DNA of 64,000 nt from Ramlibacter humi (GCF_004681975.1 NZ_SMLK01000002.1:186001-250000); one strand, 5' to 3'; counted from the first letter of the stretch, positions 1-10,584 are shown. Made by a program: numbers and translations. The notes: generated from the letters alone by a model not told the origin.

Positions 1-84
1 ACCGATGCCCAGGGCCAGTTCTGGCAGGAGATCAACCTGCAGGCCCTTTCCCAGCAACCCCAGTTCCTGAGCATCAGCGCTTGA
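1..84 (+). CDS. pilI: C-terminal end of a CheW-like pilus chemotaxis protein (PilI), partial
   Basis: The window opens inside a reading frame that runs 27 codons to a TGA at 82-84. The visible tail is too short for a domain call by itself. The identity comes from position: it sits 22 bp before pilJ, and the standard order in pil-chp operons is pilG-pilH-pilI-pilJ-chpA. PilI is the CheW-type adaptor that couples the PilJ receptor to the ChpA/PilL histidine kinase in the cytoplasm. The assignment is inferred from context and the start is outside the window. Confidence 0.6.
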   Translation, partial: TDAQGQFWQEINLQALSQQPQFLSISA

Positions 85-106
85 TGCATTCCCGGAAGGC
101 CATGCA

Positions 107-2389
107 ATGTCCGTCGTCGACCAACTGAAGAATCTGTTCGCCAAGCGCAAGTCGTCCGACGCCGCGGGCGAGACCACCGGTGAGCTGAGCCTGGCCGCGC
201 CGGACGCTTCGCTCGACCCGGGCACCGTGCAGGAGCCGATGCAGGCCCTGGCCAGCACCGACCAGGACAGCGTGGACGCGCCCGACTCGCTGGACGCCGC
301 CGACCATGTGCCGGAAGCCGAGCAGGTTGCCATCCCGTTCCTCGGCAAGCGCAGCATCGTCGCGCACCAGCGCATCCTGTTCACGCTGCTGGCCGTCTCG
401 CTGGTCATCCTCGGCGGCGTGGCCGTGTTCGCGGTGAGCCAGGCCGACAAGGTCGCCCAGCAGGTGCGCAACACCGGTGACTCGCTGACGCAGTCGCAGC
501 GCCTCGCCAAGTCCGTGTCGCAGGCCCTGGTGGGCAGCCCGCAGGCCTTCCCCGAAGTGCGCGACAGCTCGGCCTCGCTGGCCCGCTCGGTGCGCGGCCT
601 GAAGGCCGGCGACGATGCGCTGCGCCTGGACCCGGTGGCCACCGAGTTCCAGGAAGACATGGACAAGATCCTGCCGGTGATGGAACGCGCGGAGAAGAGC
701 GCGGCCGTCGTGATCGGCCAGCAGAAGATCCTGACCCAGGTGGGCGCGGCCCTTCGCACCATCAACCGCCAGTCGTCCGACCTGCTGGAAATCGCCGAGA
801 CGGTTTCGTCGCTCAAGCTGCAGCAGAACGCCAGCGCCGCCGAGATTTCCGCCGCCGGCCAGCTGGTGATGCTGACGCAGCGCATCGGCAAGTCGGCCAA
901 CGAATTCATGACGCTGAACGAAGGCCTGTCGCCCGAAGCGGTGTTCCTGCTCGGCAAGGACCTGAACTCGTTCAAGGAAATCGCGCAGGGCCTGCTGGAA
1001 GGCAGCCCCGAACTGCGCCTGGCCGGCAGCAAGGACCCGCAGATCCGCGAGCGCCTGGAAGCGCTGCTGAAGGTCTATGAGGAAACCCGCACGCAGGCCG
1101 GCGCCATCCTGGGCAACCTGCAGGGCCTGGTGTCCGCGCGTGAAGCGCAGGCGTCCATCATCGCGGACTCCGAACCGCTGCGCCGCTCGCTGGAAGACCT
1201 GCAAAGCAAGCTGTCCCTGCAGACCGGCCTGGGCGTCGCGTCGTTCGTCGCGCTGGCGCTGGCCGCCATCTTCGCCATCGGCTGCTCCGTCGGCCTCGCG
1301 TACGTGCAGCTGCAGGACAGCCGCAAGCGCCAGGAAGTCGCCGAACAGCAGCGGCTGGAAGCCGAGCGCCAGGAGCAGGAAGCCAAGCGCGTCAACGACG
1401 CCAACCAGGCCGCCATTCTTCGCCTGATGAACGAACTGCAGACGGTGGCCGAAGGCGACCTGACGCAGGAAGCCACCGTGACCGAGGACATCACCGGCGC
1501 CATCGCCGACTCGGTGAACTACACGGTGGAAGAACTTCGCCAGCTGGTGGGCAACGTGCAGAACACGGCCACCAAGGTGGCGCAGACGACGGCGCAGGTG
1601 GAAAGCACGTCCACGGAGCTGCTCGCCGCGTCCACCGAGCAGCTGCGCGAGATCCGCGAAACCGGCCAGTCGGTGCTGGACATGGCGTCCCGAATCAACG
1701 CGGTGTCCGGGCAGGCGCAGGAATCGGCCCAGGTGGCCAAGCAGTCGCTGCAGGCCGCGGAATCGGGCCTCGCGGCCGTGCAGAACGCCATCGGCGGCAT
1801 GAACTCCATCCGCGACCAGATCCAGGAAACGTCCAAGCGGATCAAGCGGCTGGGCGAGTCGTCGCAGGAGATCGGTGAAATCACGGAGCTGATCTCGGAC
1901 ATTACCGAACAGACGAACGTGCTGGCCCTGAACGCCGCCATCCAGGCCGCGTCGGCCGGTGAAGCGGGCCGGGGCTTCTCGGTGGTGGCGGAAGAAGTGC
2001 AGCGCCTCGCCGAACGCTCCGCGGACGCCACGCGCCAGATCTCGGCGCTGGTGAAGGCCATTCAGACCGACACGCAGGACGCTGTGGCCGCCATGGAACG
2101 CTCCACGCAGGGTGTGGTGGAAGGGGCCAAGCTGTCCGACAACGCCGGTACCGCGCTGACCGAGATCGACCAGGTGTCGCGCCGCCTCGCCGAGCTGATC
2201 GACCAGATCTCGACCACCGCCGCCAGGGAGGCCGAGTCCGCCAACGTGGTGGCCGGCAACATCCAGCACATCTTCGCCGTGACGGAACAGACCGGCGAGG
2301 GCACGCGTTCCACGGCGCAGCAGGTGCGCGAGCTCTCGCGCATGGCCGAGGAGCTTCGCCAGTCCGTGTCGCGATTCAAGATCGCCTGA
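107..2389 (+). CDS. pilJ: Type IV pilus methyl-accepting chemotaxis receptor PilJ
   Basis: A 760-residue inner-membrane receptor of the Chp system controlling twitching motility. After an acidic cytoplasmic N-terminus there is a first membrane helix at about residues 90-112, a periplasmic region, a second helix at about 375-400, a HAMP-like charged segment, and a C-terminal MCP signalling coiled coil. The hairpin tip lies near residues 593-632 and contains the conserved [12 protein letters not shown] motif followed by [15 protein letters not shown]. It is somewhat longer than typical PilJ (about 680 residues), mainly because of the N-terminal extension. It follows pilI by 22 bp and precedes chpA by 46 bp, so it is probably in one operon with both. 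It should sense pilus or surface signals and control ChpA. Confidence 0.93.
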   Translation: MSVVDQLKNLFAKRKSSDAAGETTGELSLAAPDASLDPGTVQEPMQALASTDQDSVDAPDSLDAADHVPEAEQVAIPFLGKRSIVAHQRILFTLLAVSLVILGGVAVFAVSQADKVAQQVRNTGDSLTQSQRLAKSVSQALVGSPQAFPEVRDSSASLARSVRGLKAGDDALRLDPVATEFQEDMDKILPVMERAEKSAAVVIGQQKILTQVGAALRTINRQSSDLLEIAETVSSLKLQQNASAAEISAAGQLVMLTQRIGKSANEFMTLNEGLSPEAVFLLGKDLNSFKEIAQGLLEGSPELRLAGSKDPQIRERLEALLKVYEETRTQAGAILGNLQGLVSAREAQASIIADSEPLRRSLEDLQSKLSLQTGLGVASFVALALAAIFAIGCSVGLAYVQLQDSRKRQEVAEQQRLEAERQEQEAKRVNDANQAAILRLMNELQTVAEGDLTQEATVTEDITGAIADSVNYTVEELRQLVGNVQNTATKVAQTTAQVESTSTELLAASTEQLREIRETGQSVLDMASRINAVSGQAQESAQVAKQSLQAAESGLAAVQNAIGGMNSIRDQIQETSKRIKRLGESSQEIGEITELISDITEQTNVLALNAAIQAASAGEAGRGFSVVAEEVQRLAERSADATRQISALVKAIQTDTQDAVAAMERSTQGVVEGAKLSDNAGTALTEIDQVSRRLAELIDQISTTAAREAESANVVAGNIQHIFAVTEQTGEGTRSTAQQVRELSRMAEELRQSVSRFKIA

Positions 2390-2435
2390 CGCGGCCGGAA
2401 AGCACCCGACCGCCCGCCAGAGCCTCAGTATTCCC

Positions 2436-5400
2436 ATGCAAGCCACCGAAACCGATCTCGACCTGGCGACCAACGACCTCGGCCCGCTGGCCTGGGTGCT
2501 GGACGAGTTGCGCAAGTCGCTCGAGTCCGCCTCCGCGGCGCTGCGCCGCTTCGTGCGCGACGCCGGCCTGGCGCGCGGCCAGGACATGGCGTCGGTCGAC
2601 GCCGGCCAGCTGCGCATCGCCCGCCAGCAGTTGCACCAGGCCGTCGGTGCGCTGGAGATGGTGGGCCTGGGCGCGCCGGCGCTGATCCTGCGCGCCATGG
2701 AATCGGCGGTGCAGAAATTCGTCGAGCGCCCCGAGCTGTGCAGCGACGCCGCCGCCGCGAAGGTGGAACGGGCGGGCTTCGCCCTCACCGAATACCTGGA
2801 AGGCGTGCTGCTGGGCAAGGCCGCTTCGCCGGTGGCGCTGTTCTCGCAATACAAGGACGTGCAGGAACTGGCGGGCAGCGACCGCATCCATCCCGCCGAC
2901 CTGTGGCCGTACGACTGGCGCTGGATCGAACCGCAGACGCCGGCCGTCGGCCAGACGCTGGTGTACGACCCGGCGCTGCGCTCGCGCATGGACCAGGCGG
3001 TGCTGCGCATCGTCAAGACCGGCGACGCCGCCGCCGCGCGCGAACTGGCCGACTCCGCCCTGGGCCTGGCGGCCAGCCAGGAGGTGCGCCAGCCCAAGAT
3101 CTTCTGGAAGGTTGCCGCCGGCTACTTCGAGGCGCTGGCCAAGGGCCTGCTGCCCGCCGACGTGTACGTCAAGCGCGCCGCCTCGCGCGTGCTGCTGCAG
3201 TACGCCACGCTCGCCAAGGGCGACATGGGCGTGTCCGACCGCCTGGCGCAGGACCTGCTGTTCTTCTGCTCGCAAGCCGTCCCGCCGCGCCCGCTGGACG
3301 CGCCCGCGCTGGCCAGCGTGCGTGCCGCGTATGCGTTGCAGCGCTTCACGCCGGTGGACTACGCCACCTCGCACTACGGCCGCTTCGACCCAGTTCTGCT
3401 GACGCAGGCGCGCAAGCGCATCACGGTGGCCAAGGAAAGCTGGTCGGCCGTCTCCGGCGGCGACGCCAACAAGTTCAAGGCCGTGGGCGAGCAGTTCCAC
3501 GCCATCGGCGAATCCATCACCAAGCTGCACGCACCCAGCGCGCCGCTGGCGCAGGCGCTGGTCGCCACCGTCGACTACGTGGTGCGCGCCGGCCAGGCGC
3601 CGCGCCCGGAAGTGGCGATGGAAGTGGCCACCGCGGTGCTTTATCTCGAAGCCGCGTTCCAGGACCTGGATCCCACCGATTCGCAGCTGGCGCTGCGCAC
3701 CGGCCGCCTGGCCGACCGCCTGGAGCAGGTGCGCCAGGGCGGGCAGGGCCAGCCGCTGGAACCCTGGATGGAGGAGCTGTACCGCCGCGTCAGCGACCGC
3801 CAGACCATGGGCAGCGTCGTCGGCGAACTTCGCGGCACGCTCAGCGAACTGGAGAAGCTGCTCGACGGCTTCTTCCGCAACCCCGACGACAAGGGTCCGC
3901 TGAAGGACGCGCCCACGCACCTGCTGCAGATGCGCGGCGTGCTGTCGGTGCTGGGCCTGGACCAGGCCACGCACGCGGTCGCGCGCATGCGCGATTCCGT
4001 CGAGCGCATCCTCATCGGCGACTACGACAAGGACCTCGAGCAGCGCCAGGCCGCCTTCGACAAGCTGGGCAACAACCTCGGCGCACTGGGCTTCCTCATC
4101 GACATGCTGAATTACCAGCCCGCGCTGGCGAAGAAGCTGTTCGTGTTCGACGAAGCGCAGGGCGAGCTGCGCCCCCTGATGGGCCGCGCGCAGGAAGCCG
4201 CACCCGACCTGCCGATGAAAGTGGAGCCGGAGCCCGCCGCTCCGGTTTCCGCGCCCGTGGCAGTTGCGCCGGTGGCTGCGCCGACCGCTGCCCCGGTTGC
4301 CGCCGCCCCTGCGCCCGCTGTTCTTTCGGTGTCCGCGCCGGTGGTGGTGGTGGAAGTCAACGAAGAAGACGGCGAGCTGCGCGAGATCTTCCTGGAGGAA
4401 GCGCGCGAGGTGGTCGGCAACGGCCGAGCCGCCATCGAGTCGCTCGCCTCCAATCCGGCCGACGTCGCCGAACTCACCACGCTGCGCCGCGCGTTCCACA
4501 CGCTCAAGGGCAGCTCACGCATGGTGGGGCTGAACGAATTCGGCGAAGCCGGCTGGGCGCTGGAGCAGGTGCTCAACACCTGGCTGGCCGACCAGAAGCC
4601 CGCCAGCGACGACCTGCGCGCAGTTTCCGGCCAGGCGCTGGACGGCTTCGAGCGGTGGATCGAGGACATCGCCGCGCGCAACGACGGCGGCTGGAAGTCG
4701 GGCATGTTCCGCGGCCCGGCCGACGCGCTGCGCACCGAAGGCCGCGTCGTCGCATTCGCCTTCCCCGGCGGTGCTGCTGCAGCAGCCGCCGAACCCGCGC
4801 CCGTTGAAGCGGCGCCGGAATTCGAGGCCCCTGTTTTCGAGGCGCCCGCGCCGTCACTCGATGACCTGGTGCTGGATGCGCCTGTGCCGTCCGTCGCCGC
4901 ACCCGCGCAGCCCCAGGCACCCGCGTTCGAAATTGCCTTCGATCCCGTGGCAGCCGAACCGGCTCTCACTGAACCGGTGATCGAAGTGATTTCGCTCGAC
5001 ATCGAACCGGTGACGCTGGAACTCCCGCAGGCGCCGGTGCAAGAGCCCGCCGCCGTCCCGCTGGCCGATTTCGAGATCGTCGTCGCGGCCGAGCCCGTCG
5101 TGGAACTGCCGTCGGCCGAAGTGGCCGAGGCGTCGTTCGGCACCACCCAGGTGATCCGCAGGGAAACGACCGCGGTGGAGGAGATTTCGCTCGACGAACT
5201 CCCGGCGGATTTCGCCGCCGGGCTGGGCGCGCCGACTTCGCCGGAAGCGTTGACGCAGGCGCCGCCGCAGATCGAGTCCATCGACTTCGGCAGTCTGGAT
5301 GCGCTGTCTTCCTCAGCGCCGGCCGCGGACGCGCCGGAGCCCGAGGCTTCGACCGAGCTGCCCGACTTCACGCCTTCGGCGCAGGCCCAGCTGGAATCGC

Positions 5401-8400
5401 TGGCCCAGGCCGAGCCCGAGCTCCAACCCGAGCCGGACCTCGCTACCGCCATCGAGCCGGCCATCCAGGCCGACGAGCAGACCAAGGTCATCGGCGGGCT
5501 GCGCATCGGCATCCCTCTCTACAACGTCTATCTGAACGAGGCCGACGAGTGGTCGCGCCGCCTGGCGCAGGAACTCGGCGAGTGGGCGCTGGAGCTCACG
5601 CAGCCGGTGCCCGACTCGGCCGTCGGCCTGGCGCACGCGCTGGCCGGCAGTTCGGCGACGGTGGGCTTCAATGCGCTGTCGGACATCGCCCGCGCGCTGG
5701 AAAGCTCGCTGCAGCATGCGCAGACGCTGGCCTGGGGCACGCCCCAGCACGGCAAGGCTTTCGTCGAAGCCGCCGAGGAAATCCGCCGGCTGCTGCACCA
5801 GTTCGCCGCCGGCTTCCTGAAGGATCCGGAACTCAAGGTCACCGAGAACCTGGCTGCGCTGGAACTGCTGCAGTTGCCCAAGCGGCCCGACCTGCGCGAC
5901 AGCGGCCCGTCGGACCTGGACGACATGGACTTCTCCGCGCCCGTCGCGCAGTCGTTCGCCCAGCCGGAGCCCGAGCCCATCCCCGAAGCCCGGCCCGCGG
6001 CGCAATCGGCCGCCACGCAGTTCGTGCCGTTCGAACCTGCCGCCGCCGCGCCCCAGCACGTCACCACCATCCGCGGCGAGCGCGAGCAGGACGACGACAT
6101 CGACGTCGTGGACGCGATCGACCCCGACCTGTTCCCGATCTTCGAGGAAGAGGCCATCGAGCTGATGCCGCAGCTGGGCGGCGGCCTGCGCCAGTGGGCC
6201 GAGCAAGCCTCCGCCGCCGCGCGCGAGCAGGTGCTGCGCGTGCTGCACACGCTCAAGGGCAGTGCACGCCTGGCCGGCGCGCTGCGCCTGGGCGAAATGG
6301 CGCACCGCATGGAATCCGAGATCGAGGGCATCGGCCTCGACGCGGGTCCCGTGGTGCTGGAACCCGTGCTGCAACGCTTCGACCAGCTGCAGACACGGTT
6401 CGACATCCTTCGTGGCGTCGCCACCGAGGAATCGGTGGATGACATCGTCGCTCCGCAGGTCGACGAGGCGCCCGTACAGGCGCAGCCGGTCGCCGACACG
6501 GAAGGCGCGTCGCCTGCCACCGCTCCGCGTGCGCTCATCGTGCCGGCCGCCACGCACGTCGTCGCCCCGCGCGCGGCCGCGGGCCAGGCGGTGCGCGTGC
6601 GCTCGACGCTGCTGGACCGCCTGATGAACCAGGCCGGCGAGGTGATGATCACCCGCTCGCGCCTCGAGAACGAATTGCGCAACCTGCGCAGCTCGCTGAA
6701 CGACCTGACCGGCAACCTCGACCGCCTGCGCACCCAGCTGCGCGACATCGAGCTGCAGGCCGAAACGCAGATGCAGTCGCGCCTGGCGCAGGCCAAGGAA
6801 GCGGCCGCCGGCTTCGACCCGCTGGAGTTCGACCGCTTCACCCGCGTGCAGGAACTCACCCGCATGATGGCCGAGTCGGTGAACGACGTGGCCACCGTGC
6901 AGCGCAACCTTCAGCGCACGGTGGAAGCCACCGAAGACGACCTCATCGCCCAGGCCCGCCAGACGCGCGAATTGCAGCGCGACCTGCTGCGCACGCGCAT
7001 GGTGGAATTCGAAGGCATCTCCGACCGTCTGTACCGCGTGGTGCGGCTGGCTTCGAAGGAAAGCAGCAAGCAGGTGAAGCTGGACATCACCGGCGGCTCC
7101 ATCGAAATGGACCGCGGCGTGCTGGACCGCATGACGCCCGCTTTCGAGCACCTGCTGCGCAACTGCGTGGCGCACGGCATCGAAAACCCCGCCACGCGCA
7201 CCGCCGCCGGCAAGGAGCCCGCGGGCACCATCCTCATCGACGTGCGCCAGGAAGGCAACGACGTCTCGGTCGAATTCCGCGACGACGGCGCCGGCCTGAA
7301 CCTGCCGCGCATCCGCGAGAAGGCGCTGCAGAACGGGCTGATCACGCCCGACCAGCAGCTCACCGACGCAGACGCCGCCAACCTGATCTTCACGCCCGGC
7401 TTCTCCACCGCGGCCGCCGTCACCGAACTGGCCGGCCGCGGCATCGGCATGGACGTGGTGCGTTCCGAGGTGAACGCGCTGGGCGGCCGCATCGAGACCA
7501 GCACGCAAGCGGGCCGCGGCACCAGCTTCCGTCTGGTGCTGCCGCTGACCACCGCGGTGACGCAGGTGGTGATGGTGCGCAGCGGCAACCTGTCCATCGG
7601 CGTGCCCGCCAACCTGATCGAGATCGTCCGCCGCGCCAGCACCAAGGAAGTCCAGCAGGCCTACAACAGCGGCAGCTGCGACGTCGGCGGCGAGCAAGTG
7701 CCTTTCCACTGGTCGGGTGCCCTGCTGCAGTCTTCGGCCCGCAGCAACGAACCGCAAGGCAAGACGCTGCCCGTGGTCATCTTCCGAAGCGCCGCGCAGC
7801 GCGTCGCGGTGCACGTGGACGAAGTGCTGGGCAACCAGGAAGTGGTGGTGAAGAACCTGGGCCCGCAGCTGGCCCGCCTGCCCGGCCTGGCCGGCATGAC
7901 GGTGCTGGCCTCCGGCGCCGTGGTCCTGATCTACAACCCGGTGGCGCTGTCCGCCGTGTACGGCGAGCAGGCCCGCCTGCTCAGCGCCGACCGCGCGCAG
8001 CCGGAAGTGCTGGAGAAGTCAGCGGGCGCGCCCGTCGTGCCCGAGGTCGCGCCCGCCGCGCCGCAGATCCCGCTGGTGCTGGTGGTGGACGACTCCATCA
8101 CCGTGCGCCGTGTCACGCAGCGCCTGCTCGCGCGCGAAGGTTACCGCGTCGCCCTGGCGGCCGACGGCCTGCACGCGCTGGAGAAGCTGGCCGAGGAGAG
8201 GCCCGCAGTCGTGCTGTCGGACATCGAGATGCCGCGCATGGACGGTTTCGACCTGGCGCGCAACATCCGCGCCGACGAGCGCTGGGCCAGCCTGCCCATC
8301 GTGATGATCACCTCGCGCATCGCCGAGAAGCACCGCGAACACGCGCGCGAACTGGGCGTCAACCACTACCTGGGCAAGCCGTACTCCGAAGAGGAACTGC

Positions 8401-8444
8401 TCAGCCTGGTGAAGCACTACTGCACGGCGGCCGTCGCGGCCTGA
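2436..8444 (+). CDS. chpA: Hybrid chemotaxis histidine kinase ChpA/PilL (multi-Hpt CheA-like)
   Basis: A 2002-residue CheA-type kinase of the pilus Chp pathway. Two clear histidine phosphotransfer sites have the HTLKGS motif (H688 and H1271). A third helix has a related but altered motif, HALAGSS (H1067), with Ala where the lysine should be, so its activity is doubtful. Long Pro/Ala/Glu-rich linkers (about 590-640, 775-1000, 1150-1215, 1345-1385) separate these modules. The kinase core follows: dimerisation helices near 1390, N box near 1572 (HLLRNCVAHGIE), G1 near 1611 (DDGAGL) and G2 near 1667 (GRGIGMDVV). A CheW-like domain is next, and the C-terminal receiver (about 1880-2000) has its phosphoacceptor at D1929 in LSDIEMPRMDG. 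It lies 46 bp after pilJ. No chpB or chpC follows; the next gene is on the other strand. Confidence 0.93.
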   Translation: MQATETDLDLATNDLGPLAWVLDELRKSLESASAALRRFVRDAGLARGQDMASVDAGQLRIARQQLHQAVGALEMVGLGAPALILRAMESAVQKFVERPELCSDAAAAKVERAGFALTEYLEGVLLGKAASPVALFSQYKDVQELAGSDRIHPADLWPYDWRWIEPQTPAVGQTLVYDPALRSRMDQAVLRIVKTGDAAAARELADSALGLAASQEVRQPKIFWKVAAGYFEALAKGLLPADVYVKRAASRVLLQYATLAKGDMGVSDRLAQDLLFFCSQAVPPRPLDAPALASVRAAYALQRFTPVDYATSHYGRFDPVLLTQARKRITVAKESWSAVSGGDANKFKAVGEQFHAIGESITKLHAPSAPLAQALVATVDYVVRAGQAPRPEVAMEVATAVLYLEAAFQDLDPTDSQLALRTGRLADRLEQVRQGGQGQPLEPWMEELYRRVSDRQTMGSVVGELRGTLSELEKLLDGFFRNPDDKGPLKDAPTHLLQMRGVLSVLGLDQATHAVARMRDSVERILIGDYDKDLEQRQAAFDKLGNNLGALGFLIDMLNYQPALAKKLFVFDEAQGELRPLMGRAQEAAPDLPMKVEPEPAAPVSAPVAVAPVAAPTAAPVAAAPAPAVLSVSAPVVVVEVNEEDGELREIFLEEAREVVGNGRAAIESLASNPADVAELTTLRRAFHTLKGSSRMVGLNEFGEAGWALEQVLNTWLADQKPASDDLRAVSGQALDGFERWIEDIAARNDGGWKSGMFRGPADALRTEGRVVAFAFPGGAAAAAAEPAPVEAAPEFEAPVFEAPAPSLDDLVLDAPVPSVAAPAQPQAPAFEIAFDPVAAEPALTEPVIEVISLDIEPVTLELPQAPVQEPAAVPLADFEIVVAAEPVVELPSAEVAEASFGTTQVIRRETTAVEEISLDELPADFAAGLGAPTSPEALTQAPPQIESIDFGSLDALSSSAPAADAPEPEASTELPDFTPSAQAQLESLAQAEPELQPEPDLATAIEPAIQADEQTKVIGGLRIGIPLYNVYLNEADEWSRRLAQELGEWALELTQPVPDSAVGLAHALAGSSATVGFNALSDIARALESSLQHAQTLAWGTPQHGKAFVEAAEEIRRLLHQFAAGFLKDPELKVTENLAALELLQLPKRPDLRDSGPSDLDDMDFSAPVAQSFAQPEPEPIPEARPAAQSAATQFVPFEPAAAAPQHVTTIRGEREQDDDIDVVDAIDPDLFPIFEEEAIELMPQLGGGLRQWAEQASAAAREQVLRVLHTLKGSARLAGALRLGEMAHRMESEIEGIGLDAGPVVLEPVLQRFDQLQTRFDILRGVATEESVDDIVAPQVDEAPVQAQPVADTEGASPATAPRALIVPAATHVVAPRAAAGQAVRVRSTLLDRLMNQAGEVMITRSRLENELRNLRSSLNDLTGNLDRLRTQLRDIELQAETQMQSRLAQAKEAAAGFDPLEFDRFTRVQELTRMMAESVNDVATVQRNLQRTVEATEDDLIAQARQTRELQRDLLRTRMVEFEGISDRLYRVVRLASKESSKQVKLDITGGSIEMDRGVLDRMTPAFEHLLRNCVAHGIENPATRTAAGKEPAGTILIDVRQEGNDVSVEFRDDGAGLNLPRIREKALQNGLITPDQQLTDADAANLIFTPGFSTAAAVTELAGRGIGMDVVRSEVNALGGRIETSTQAGRGTSFRLVLPLTTAVTQVVMVRSGNLSIGVPANLIEIVRRASTKEVQQAYNSGSCDVGGEQVPFHWSGALLQSSARSNEPQGKTLPVVIFRSAAQRVAVHVDEVLGNQEVVVKNLGPQLARLPGLAGMTVLASGAVVLIYNPVALSAVYGEQARLLSADRAQPEVLEKSAGAPVVPEVAPAAPQIPLVLVVDDSITVRRVTQRLLAREGYRVALAADGLHALEKLAEERPAVVLSDIEMPRMDGFDLARNIRADERWASLPIVMITSRIAEKHREHARELGVNHYLGKPYSEEELLSLVKHYCTAAVAA

Positions 8445-8460
8445 CCACCGGCACGCGGGC

Positions 8461-9960
8461 TCAAGCGGCGGCTTTGTCCGCCGCTTTGCTTTTGACGACC
8501 GAATACCGCTGCAGCGTCGTGCGCCGCGCCTCGTCGTGGTCGACGATGGGCCGCGGATAGTCGCGGCCAAGCGCCAGGCCCGCGGCTTCCAATTCTTCGG
8601 GTCTGGCTTCCCACGGTGCGTGCATCGCAGCGGCCGGCAGCTTCGCCAGTTGCGGCAGGTAGCGGGCGATGAACTTGCCGTCAGCGTCGAACTTGCGGCT
8701 CTGGCTCACGGGATTGAAGATGCGGAAGTACGGCTGCGCGTCGCAGCCGGACGAGCTGGCCCACTGCCATCCGCCGTTGTTGGCCGACAGGTCGTAGTCG
8801 TTCAGGTGGGCCGCGAAGTAGCGCTCGCCCCAGCGCCAGTCCACACCCAGGTCCTTGCACAGGAAGCTGGCCGCCACCATGCGCAGCCGGTTGTGCATGT
8901 AGCCGGTCTGGTTGAGCTGGTGCATGGCCGCATCCACGATCGGGTAGCCGGTGCGGCCTTCGCACCAGGCGGCGAACAGCTGCCTGGCCCGCGCGCCTTT
9001 CTCCCAGGCGATGGCGTCGTACTCGCGGCGGAAGCTGCGGCCGTTGCCCGCTTCGTCGGCGACGTGCGGGAAGTTGGACAGGATCTGGAAGTAGAAGTCG
9101 CGCCAGATGAGCTCGCTGAGCCAGGTGGCCGCGCCTTCGGACTTGCTGGCGCGTACGTGCGCCAGCCGCGCCAGTTCGCGGATGGACACGGTGCCGAAGC
9201 GCAGGTGCACGCCCAGGTAGCTGGGGCCCTTCACACCCGGGAAATCGCGCGTGGCGTGGTAACGGTCCAGCCGGGTCAGGAAGTCGTCCAGCAGCGCGCG
9301 GCCGCCTTGGGCACCGGGCGGCACGGGCAGCTGCCACAGGTTCGTGGGCTCGAAGCCGATGTCCTCAAGCGTGGACACTTCCTTGCGCAGCGTTGCCGGC
9401 CTTTCCGCCAGCGCGGCCGCATGGCGTTCGACCGGATACGACTTCAGATAGAACGCGTCCACCTTCGCCAGCCACGCGCGCTTGTACGGCGTGAACACCG
9501 AATACGCCGTGCCCGCCTGGGTCAGCAGTTCCTCGCCTTCGAAGATGGCCTGGTCCTTGGACGTGTGCAGCGCGATGCCCGCGTGCGCCAGCGCGCCGCG
9601 CACCCGTGCGTCGCGCGCGGCGGCGCCGGGTTCGTAGTCGTGATTCGCGAACACCGACTGGACACCCAACTCGCGGGCCAGGCGGGGAATCTCCGCCTCC
9701 GCCGCCGCGTGCCGCACGATGAGCCCGGCGCCCGGCCGGCCCGCGAGTTGGCGCAATGCCTCGTCCAGCTGAACCAGCGATTCGCGGATGAATTCCACGC
9801 GCCTGTCCTGCTGAGGCAGCCCTTGCAGGATGGCCGTGTCGAAGACGAAGGCGCAGTGCACCTGCCGGCAATGGCGCAGGGCGTGGTAGAGGGCGGCGTG
9901 GTCGTTCGCGCGCAGGTCCCGGCGAAACCACACCAGCCCGGCGGGATACGGTTTTTCCAT
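8461..9960 (-). CDS. phr: Cryptochrome/deoxyribodipyrimidine photolyase family protein
   Basis: A 499-residue flavoprotein that would split cyclobutane pyrimidine dimers using light. The N-terminal alpha/beta antenna domain begins with LVWFRRDLRANDHAAL, the photolyase signature. The C-terminal FAD-binding domain carries the block GYMHNRLRMVAASFLCKDLG, and WGERYFAAHLNDYDLSANNGGWQW continues it, followed by PYFRIFNP. Length matches class I CPD photolyases (about 470-500). The ATG at 9960 lies 21 bp from the divergent yqgE start, so the two share a very short promoter region. Its stop is 16 bp from the chpA stop, convergently. A single-stranded-DNA cryptochrome function is less likely given the class I signatures. 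Confidence 0.9.
   Translation of the reverse strand: MEKPYPAGLVWFRRDLRANDHAALYHALRHCRQVHCAFVFDTAILQGLPQQDRRVEFIRESLVQLDEALRQLAGRPGAGLIVRHAAAEAEIPRLARELGVQSVFANHDYEPGAAARDARVRGALAHAGIALHTSKDQAIFEGEELLTQAGTAYSVFTPYKRAWLAKVDAFYLKSYPVERHAAALAERPATLRKEVSTLEDIGFEPTNLWQLPVPPGAQGGRALLDDFLTRLDRYHATRDFPGVKGPSYLGVHLRFGTVSIRELARLAHVRASKSEGAATWLSELIWRDFYFQILSNFPHVADEAGNGRSFRREYDAIAWEKGARARQLFAAWCEGRTGYPIVDAAMHQLNQTGYMHNRLRMVAASFLCKDLGVDWRWGERYFAAHLNDYDLSANNGGWQWASSSGCDAQPYFRIFNPVSQSRKFDADGKFIARYLPQLAKLPAAAMHAPWEARPEELEAAGLALGRDYPRPIVDHDEARRTTLQRYSVVKSKAADKAAA
8463..8493 (+). terminator. Rho-independent terminator after chpA, inside the 3' end of phr
   Basis: A GC-rich hairpin with 9-bp arms (8463-8471 and 8478-8486) and a 6-nt loop, followed on the plus strand by a T-rich run ending at 8493. 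It starts 18 bp after the chpA stop. The same bases encode the Lys/Ala-rich last codons of the convergent photolyase gene. Confidence 0.6.
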
Positions 9961-9981
9961 GCTGGGGGCTAAAATTCGATC

Positions 9982-10584
9982 ATGCCCGCCGAGTCGTCCA
10001 CCATCAACCTGACGCATCATTTCCTGATCGCGATGCCGGGGCTGGAGGACGCTTCGTTCCAGCGCAGCGTGGTGTACCTGTGCGAACACAGCGAGCGCGG
10101 CGCGCTGGGCCTGGTAATCAACAAGCCCAGCGACATCAAGCTGAAGAACCTGTTCGAAAAAGTCGATCTGCCGCTCGATCGCGCCGACCTGGCCGGCATC
10201 CCCGTGTTCCACGGCGGCCCCGTGCAGACAGAGCGCGGCTTCGTGCTCCACGAAGCGGTGCTGGGCGAGGACAAGGACAAGCCCGACGAGCCGGTGTACG
10301 CGTCCACCATGACCATCCCCGGCGGCCTGGAGATGACCACGTCCAAGGACGTGCTCGAGGCGCTGTCCACCGGCGCCGGCCCCCGCAAGGTGTTGGTGTC
10401 GCTCGGCTACTCCGCGTGGGGCGAAGGCCAGCTCGAATCCGAGCTCGCCGAGAACAGCTGGCTCACCGTGGCCGCCGACCCGCAGGTGATCTTCGACACG
10501 CCGGTGGAACAGCGCTACGACAAGGCGCTGTCGCTGCTGGGCCTGCAGTCCTGGATGCTCTCGCCGGAGGCGGGGCACGCATGA
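9982..10584 (+). CDS. yqgE: YqgE/AlgH family protein
   Basis: A 200-residue DUF179 protein with the typical opening FLIAMPGLEDASFQRSVVYLCEH and the later GGPV segment (VFHGGPVQTERGFVLH). Its biochemical role is not settled; in Pseudomonas the relative AlgH was described as an alginate regulator. Its usual neighbour is ruvX, as here: the stop overlaps the ruvX start as ATGA. It heads a six-gene plus-strand run reaching plsC. An A/T-rich stretch just upstream (9969-9980) may hold the -10 element. Confidence 0.9.
   Translation: MPAESSTINLTHHFLIAMPGLEDASFQRSVVYLCEHSERGALGLVINKPSDIKLKNLFEKVDLPLDRADLAGIPVFHGGPVQTERGFVLHEAVLGEDKDKPDEPVYASTMTIPGGLEMTTSKDVLEALSTGAGPRKVLVSLGYSAWGEGQLESELAENSWLTVAADPQVIFDTPVEQRYDKALSLLGLQSWMLSPEAGHA

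Noticed and set aside
74-3097. Minus-strand open frame of about 1000 codons across pilJ and chpA
   Set aside because: It is His/Arg/Gly-rich with no domain and is antisense to two strongly supported genes. High GC3 on the plus strand produces such frames.
5313-7814. Long minus-strand frame inside chpA, and a similar one at 11975-13846 over pyrB/pyrC'
   Set aside because: Both lie opposite conserved coding sequence and have shadow-like composition (runs of H, R, G, A) without motifs.
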